DNA of 64,000 nucleotides from Myxococcus fulvus. GTDB lineage: Bacteria > Myxococcota > Myxococcia > Myxococcales > Myxococcaceae. The notes beneath the pieces were generated by a model. The model did no database searches. It was not told the origin of the DNA and saw nothing but the letters and a program-made list of their open reading frames with translations. The translations under genes and the position numbers were made by a program. This document shows positions 61,487 to 64,000 of this stretch, piece after piece. Each line of letters starts with the position of its first letter. The stretch's first letter is position 1. Where the stretch lies: positions 495,704 to 559,703 of the forward strand of contig NZ_FOIB01000007.1 in NCBI RefSeq assembly GCF_900111765.1. Reading direction: 5' to 3'.

Positions 61487-61990
61487 TCAGGCTTCGGAGG
61501 GGGTGGGGGCGCTGCCCGCGAGCCGCTTGAGACCGGCCAGCGACGTCAGGAGGAGGAACGCGAGGAATGCGGCCACGGCCAGGCCCTCGGTCGACCACAA
61601 CGCGCGGGCGCCGCTCAGCACGCCCTCGGCCAGGAAACGCCCCTCCACGAGGAAGGACGCCACGCCCGTGCCCAGCCGGCCGAGCGCCTGGTCGTTCATC
61701 ACCAGGTAGCCCAGCCCACCGAGCAACGAGGTCAGCAGGATGGCGAGCCCGGACCAGACCTCGCGACGCTGAGGTACGGGCTCCGCCGCCACGCGTGCCA
61801 TGACGCTGGCGACCAGGGTCGGCGGCGGGAGGGGATCCGCCAGCCGGTACAGGTCGTTCTCCATCAGCCGGTGCTCTTCGAGGACGGCGGCGCAGGCGTC
61901 ACACTCGGCGGCGTGGTCCAGCGCGGGGCCTTCACCTTCCTCCAGCTCGGCGAAGAGGACCTCGAGGTCGGGGCAGGGGTGCACGCTCAT
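61487..61990 (-). CDS. Anti-sigma factor with zinc-finger-like motif
   Basis: A 167-residue protein. Residues about 20-50 carry a zinc-binding pattern (H-AAECDAC) typical of anti-sigma factors. Hydrophobic segments at about 80-98 (SGLAILLTSLLGGLGYLVM) and 135-155 (AVAAFLAFLLLTSLAGL) suggest a membrane anchor with the N-terminus inside. ATGA overlap with the sigma-factor gene fixes the start at 61990. Function inferred from context and motif. Confidence 0.8.
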   Translation of the reverse strand: MSVHPCPDLEVLFAELEEGEGPALDHAAECDACAAVLEEHRLMENDLYRLADPLPPPTLVASVMARVAAEPVPQRREVWSGLAILLTSLLGGLGYLVMNDQALGRLGTGVASFLVEGRFLAEGVLSGARALWSTEGLAVAAFLAFLLLTSLAGLKRLAGSAPTPSEA

Positions 61991-62616
61991 CGGGGGGCCT
62001 CCTCCGTGCTCATCTTCTTGCGAAGCTTCTCTCGGGCCCTGAAGAGCCGGGCCATGATGGTGCCAGGGGCGCACCCGAGGATCTGGGCGATCTCCTTCGT
62101 CGTGCGCTTCTGGACGTAGTAGAGCGCGAGGACTTCACGGTCATCGACGGAGAGCGTGGCCATGGCCTCCTCCAACGACTGGCGCTCCTCGCGGGCGATG
62201 GCGCCCTCCTCCTGGGAGGCCTCGTTGCTGGGGAGCACCTCCTTCATGGGCTCCAGCTCCTCGGTGCGCACCTTGGTGCGGCGGCGGAGCAGGTCCAGAC
62301 AGAGGTTGCGGGTGATGGCCAGCACCCAGAGGTCGAACGGGCGCGAGTCGTCGTACCGGTGGAGGTTCTGGTAGGCGCGCAGGAGCGCTTCCTGGGAGAC
62401 CTCCGCGGCCTCGGCCTCGCTCTGCAGCAGCCGGAGCGCCAGGCCGTAGACCTGGCGCTGGACGCTGCGCACCAGGGACTCGAAGGCGGACGGATCTCCG
62501 CGGCGGGCCGCCTGCACGTCGGCCTTCCAGGGGAGCGGGACGGCGTCGTCAGCCATCAGCATCCCGATGGCGTGGGCGAGTGTCCCGGGAGCGTCGTCGA
62601 GGGCAAGAGCGTTCAC
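61987..62616 (-). CDS. RNA polymerase sigma factor, ECF subfamily
   Basis: A 209-residue extracytoplasmic-function sigma factor. Region 2 (QRQVYGLALRLLQSEAEAAEVSQEALLRAYQN, DLWVLAITRNLCLDLLRRR) and region 4 (LSVDDREVLALYYVQKRTTKEIAQILGCAPGTIMARLFRAREKLRKK) are both clear. GTG start at 62616. It is co-encoded with a putative anti-sigma factor and an envelope protein, so it probably responds to envelope stress and drives its own operon. Confidence 0.95.
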   Translation of the reverse strand: MNALALDDAPGTLAHAIGMLMADDAVPLPWKADVQAARRGDPSAFESLVRSVQRQVYGLALRLLQSEAEAAEVSQEALLRAYQNLHRYDDSRPFDLWVLAITRNLCLDLLRRRTKVRTEELEPMKEVLPSNEASQEEGAIAREERQSLEEAMATLSVDDREVLALYYVQKRTTKEIAQILGCAPGTIMARLFRAREKLRKKMSTEEAPR

Positions 62617-62678
62617 GCCTTGGTCTACGGTGTGCGCGCTCCCCCATTGCGTCCAGGTGTTTCATCGCCGTTGCAGAC

Positions 62679-64000
62679 TTATTTCTTTCGTGATTTCGGG
62701 CGCTTGGCTTCGGTCTCCGCCCGGGCGACCTCGCGGGCGGCCTTGCGCTGGCGCTGCTTTTCACGGAAGCCGAGCGGGGCGGCAGGCTCCTGCTTGGGCT
62801 TCGGCTCCGCCTCCGCCTGCTGGGCGAGCGAGCGACCCCGGGTCGGGGTCTCGGAGGCCTCGGCCGTGCTCTTGCGTCCGGGGCGGCTGGGGGCCTCGAT
62901 TCCGGCCAGGCCTCGCCGCCCGGGGCGACTGGGGGCCTCGCTCTCGGCGGCGCCACGGCGGCTGGGCCGGCTGGGGGCCTCGCCGCGCGCGGGGGCACGG
63001 CGGTCCGAGGCGCGCGGACGCTCCTCGTCGAAGGAGGCCTCGGCGCGGCGGCCGGGGGCGCCGCGGGAGGTGGGGGCCCGGCGGCCGGTGCCGCGCTCCT
63101 CGCGGACGGGAGGGCCGCGGCGGCTGGAGGGGGCGCCCTCGGCCTGCTCCTGCTCGACGAGGTGCGCGCGCTGGGAGGCGCGGATCTCCTCCGCGGTGTC
63201 CTCGGCGTACTCGAAGTGGAACAGGCGCTTGACGACGAGCGTGGCGTACGCGCCCGGCGGCAGGGTGAAGGCGACGTTGACCTTGATGTTGTCCCGGTTC
63301 AGCTCGTCGCTCTGCGTGCGGCCGATGACCAGCTTGTGCGGGAAGGAGAGGACCGGACGCTCCTCGTGCTTGAAGAAGAGCATGCGCTCGGCCCCGGGGA
63401 TGACCAGGTCCGACAGCTTGAGCTTCTCGCGGCCGAGCACCCAGCGCACGGCGTCCTCGACCTTCGGATCCTTGAAGGTGCTGTTGGGCGCGAGCAGGGG
63501 GAAGGTCGCGTCGCGCAGCACGCGCAGCGTCTCCGGATCCGCGTCCTTGTGGAACAGGAGCGAGCCGGCCTGGTAGCGCATGGGGAACAGCGACTCGCGC
63601 GGCAGCAAGAGCTGCAGATAGCGCCGCACGCCCTCGTTCCAGAGGTAGCTCTGGTAGGTGAACAGCTGCATCGCGCGGTAGTCCGCGTCGATCTGCAGGA
63701 AGGCGCGGGTGAAGTCCTTGGGCTCCTCGCGCAGCGAGCGCAGGACGCGGTGATACTTCTTGGTCCCCTCGAAGGGGACGCGCGCGTCCCAGTGGCCCCA
63801 GTTGTCGCGCCAGAAGGCCTTCACCTTGGCGTCCTCGGAGCGGTCCAGCTCCGACGGCTTGGCCAGGTAGTTGTGCAGCGCCGCCTCGAAGTCGCCCCGG
63901 ATGAGGTCCTTGGCGATGAAGCCCTGCCCGTGCTTGAGCGAGCCGAAGCGCTGGCTGTCGAAGTAGTTGATGACGCCCAGGCGGTTCACCTCGGCGGCCG
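62679..64000 (-). CDS. truD: tRNA pseudouridine(13) synthase TruD, 5'-truncated by the window, with C-terminal disordered tail
   Basis: Only about 440 C-terminal residues are in the window; the frame is open to the edge, so the N-terminus with the catalytic Asp is outside. The remaining core has NYFDSQRFGSLKHGQGFIAKDLIRGDFEAAL and the TRUD insertion region, with FHFEYAEDTA at the end. From about residue 290 of the fragment a 145-residue Arg/Pro/Ala-rich tail follows with repeated (P)SRPGRRG/SRPSRRG motifs and a Lys/Arg-rich end. TruD isomerises U13 of tRNA-Glu. The tail may bind RNA; it is not part of the canonical E. coli enzyme. Confidence 0.85.
   Translation of the reverse strand, partial: AAEVNRLGVINYFDSQRFGSLKHGQGFIAKDLIRGDFEAALHNYLAKPSELDRSEDAKVKAFWRDNWGHWDARVPFEGTKKYHRVLRSLREEPKDFTRAFLQIDADYRAMQLFTYQSYLWNEGVRRYLQLLLPRESLFPMRYQAGSLLFHKDADPETLRVLRDATFPLLAPNSTFKDPKVEDAVRWVLGREKLKLSDLVIPGAERMLFFKHEERPVLSFPHKLVIGRTQSDELNRDNIKVNVAFTLPPGAYATLVVKRLFHFEYAEDTAEEIRASQRAHLVEQEQAEGAPSSRRGPPVREERGTGRRAPTSRGAPGRRAEASFDEERPRASDRRAPARGEAPSRPSRRGAAESEAPSRPGRRGLAGIEAPSRPGRKSTAEASETPTRGRSLAQQAEAEPKPKQEPAAPLGFREKQRQRKAAREVARAETEAKRPKSRKK

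Overview
This 64 kb window is high-GC DNA (roughly 70% by eye) from a myxobacterium, most likely a Myxococcus/Corallococcus-type member of the Myxococcales. The evidence is the GC-rich third positions, frequent GTG/TTG starts, a lipoprotein with the myxobacterial Cys-rich CGNGxxExGExCDDGN repeat, many secreted lipoproteins and trypsin-like proteases, and a multi-protein nonribosomal peptide synthetase (NRPS) locus. I saw no rRNA, tRNA, CRISPR array, insertion sequence or origin.

Layout. (1) 1-2.4 kb: a secreted trypsin-like lipoprotein, a DUF2442/DUF4375-like protein and a small lower-GC gene. (2) 2.5-34.1 kb: a biosynthetic gene cluster made of two long minus-strand operons with one plus-strand flavoprotein gene between them. 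Operon A (22.6 to 2.5 kb, transcribed leftwards) encodes a small unknown protein, a reductase-like/hydrolase fusion, three NRPS proteins (C-A-T, C-A-T, and C-A*-T-C-A-T, where A* is a degenerate adenylation domain), an acyl-activating ligase, a free carrier protein, an amidohydrolase and a berberine-bridge-type FAD oxidase. Operon B (34.1 to 24.1 kb) encodes two fatty-acyl desaturases, an acyl carrier protein, a cyclopropane-synthase-like methyltransferase, a type II thioesterase, a zinc alcohol dehydrogenase, a fatty acyl-AMP ligase (FAAL), two GNAT acetyltransferases, a TauD/SyrP-like hydroxylase and a HisC-like aminotransferase. Both operons have a matching promoter-like sequence (TTGACC, 17-bp spacer, TA-rich -10) just upstream. 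Genes inside the operons mostly overlap by 1-4 bases.

My reading is that operon B makes an unsaturated (possibly acetylenic or cyclopropanated) acyl-ACP and a non-standard amino acid, and that operon A assembles and releases an N-acylated short peptide. The NRPSs carry no thioesterase domain and one dead-looking A domain, so release and loading must be done by separate proteins. Product identity cannot be read from the sequence.

(3) 34.1-42.3 kb: a nitrilase-family hydrolase, a translationally overlapping pair of a Tyr/Trp-rich small protein and a 2OG-Fe(II) hydroxylase, a small secreted Cys-containing protein, a Roadblock-domain protein, a methyltransferase, a secreted repeat protein, an AAA ATPase and a WbqC-like protein. 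(4) 42.4-56.6 kb: a hybrid histidine kinase with a pseudo-receiver, a phytanoyl-CoA-type dioxygenase, an alpha/beta hydrolase, a 1387-residue mosaic lipoprotein, exonuclease III, PlsC, a bactofilin-like secreted protein, a DMT-type transporter, a universal stress protein, a degenerate SDR and a second secreted trypsin-like protease. (5) 56.9-59.7 kb: a two-gene FAD/[2Fe-2S] amine or imino acid dehydrogenase. (6) 60.0-64.0 kb: an ECF sigma factor, anti-sigma factor and STN/bactofilin-like membrane protein operon, followed by a 5'-truncated truD with a long disordered tail.
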